Both the position numbers and the translations under genes were made by a program. A stretch of 16,432 nt of DNA. Origin: an uncultured Prevotella sp. (GTDB lineage: Bacteria > Bacteroidota > Bacteroidia > Bacteroidales > Bacteroidaceae). This document shows positions 15,965 to 16,432 of this stretch, one piece after another; positions within the stretch are counted from its first letter, which is position 1, and each line of letters begins with the position of its first letter. The notes beneath the pieces are model-generated. The model worked only from the letters and a program-made list of their open reading frames with translations. It did no database searches and had not been told where the DNA came from. Location: NCBI GenBank assembly GCA_934219025.1, contig CAKQDG010000045.1, forward strand, positions 1-16,432, in the 5' to 3' direction.

Positions 15965-16005
15965 CGGGAGCAAAGCAATGCTTCATTCCCGGCAAAGCAT
16001 TGCTT
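15965..16005. repeat. Inverted-repeat cluster with two alternative hairpins
   Basis: AAGCAATGCTT (15973-15983) is the exact inverse of AAGCATTGCTT (15995-16005) around an 11-nt loop. CGGGA (15965-15969) can instead pair with TCCCG (15987-15991), enclosing the left arm, so the two folds exclude each other. No T-run follows, which argues against a simple terminator. It may be a multicopy intergenic repeat. Confidence 0.55.
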
Positions 16006-16347
16006 CGTTGGAAAAGAAGCGCGACTTTTGGTGGGGAAGTTGGGGTAAATGTCTGAAGGGCAACACTTTAATGATTTTAAGCGAGAATCGCATATTTACA
16101 GGAAAAATTTCTTTGTTAGAAAGAGCGGGCTTCTTGAGCGAAATAGGATGAACGCTTTTAACACTTATGGATGAATATAAATTTAATAAAACTTAATTAA
16201 CTATCTTCACGATGAATAAATCCGGCAGACTTAATTTTCTACAGAAAAAGCTCATCCGATATATGGAGTGATAATATTTATTATGTGAAGAAATCTCCTT
16301 GCAAACTTTTTAGACGAAAACCTACAAAACCCCCGATGTCGTTTTGC

Positions 16348-16427
16348 AAGCCTTCGGCTTATTGTATAAAGCAAGGTATGTACTTTAGAGAGCAAGCTCT
16401 CTTCCGTCCATATCTTGCTTTATACAA
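16348..16427. repeat. 19-bp-stem inverted repeat with inner hairpin
   Basis: TTGTATAAAGCAAGGTATG (16362-16380) pairs along its whole length with CATATCTTGCTTTATACAA (16409-16427), one pair being G-U. Inside, AGAGAGC (16387-16393) pairs with GCTCTCT (16396-16402). Just upstream, AAGCC (16348-16352) pairs with GGCTT (16356-16360). This could be a mobile non-coding repeat, a structured RNA or an IS end. The window stops 5 nt later, so its true extent is unknown. Confidence 0.65.
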
Positions 16428-16432
16428 AGAGC

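Larger units (their letters stand above)
15678..16432. other. AT-rich intergenic region with inverted repeats, no convincing gene
   Basis: These 755 nt after dinB carry no open frame with a recognisable protein family. The first 60 nt hold the dinB promoter. An inverted-repeat cluster lies at 15965-16005 and a strong hairpin at 16362-16427. A 19-codon frame at 16212-16271 starts with ATG but has no support. The rest (about 16010-16320) shows nothing I can name. The gene to the right is beyond the window. Confidence 0.7.

Noticed and set aside
15768..15995. 75-codon minus-strand frame upstream of dinB
   Set aside because: It starts at TTG, runs through the inverted-repeat cluster and has no recognisable motif; it is more likely non-coding repeat sequence.
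16212..16271. 19-residue plus-strand frame (MNKSGRLNFLQKKLIRYME)
   Set aside because: It has an ATG but no promoter box, ribosome-site evidence or known small-protein family. It is too short to call without conservation or expression data.

Overview
The window looks like chromosomal DNA from a member of the Bacteroidota, most likely Prevotella or a close relative. Four signs point there. There are no Shine-Dalgarno sequences ahead of the genes. Upstream of five genes lies a TAnnTTTG box, the Bacteroidota -7 element. A lipoprotein begins Cys-Ser-Asp-Asp-Asp. Two large secreted proteins end in type IX secretion (T9SS) sorting-domain-like tails. The genus is an inference from general sequence style, not from a marker gene.

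Layout, left to right. (1) carA (its first codons lie off the left edge) and carB, on the + strand, encode the two subunits of carbamoyl-phosphate synthase, which feeds pyrimidine and arginine synthesis. A strong terminator follows carB. (2) On the - strand, a two-gene unit encodes a surface-type lipoprotein with carboxypeptidase-regulatory-like folds and, 21 nt downstream, an outer-membrane beta-barrel protein. (3) A 591-nt divergent intergenic region carries promoters for both directions and unusual repeats. (4) On the + strand, two large exported proteins follow: a 1020-aa adhesin-like protein and an 863-aa M6-family metalloprotease. Both end in T9SS-type tails, and in both a jelly-roll-like module appears inserted in an Fn3 domain. 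A hairpin between them looks like a terminator whose arms also contain a consensus promoter for the protease gene. (5) On the - strand, dinB (DNA polymerase IV) and then pyk (pyruvate kinase), each with its own -7 box. (6) About 750 nt of AT-rich DNA without a convincing gene, holding two sets of inverted repeats; the last is a 19-bp-stem structure at the right edge.

The housekeeping genes (carAB, pyk, dinB) flank a cell-envelope block in the middle (about 4.6-12.9 kb). The lipoprotein/barrel pair and the two T9SS cargo proteins are divergently arranged around one regulatory region. That makes a shared surface function plausible but not proven. No CRISPR array, tRNA, rRNA, IS transposase or phage gene was seen.
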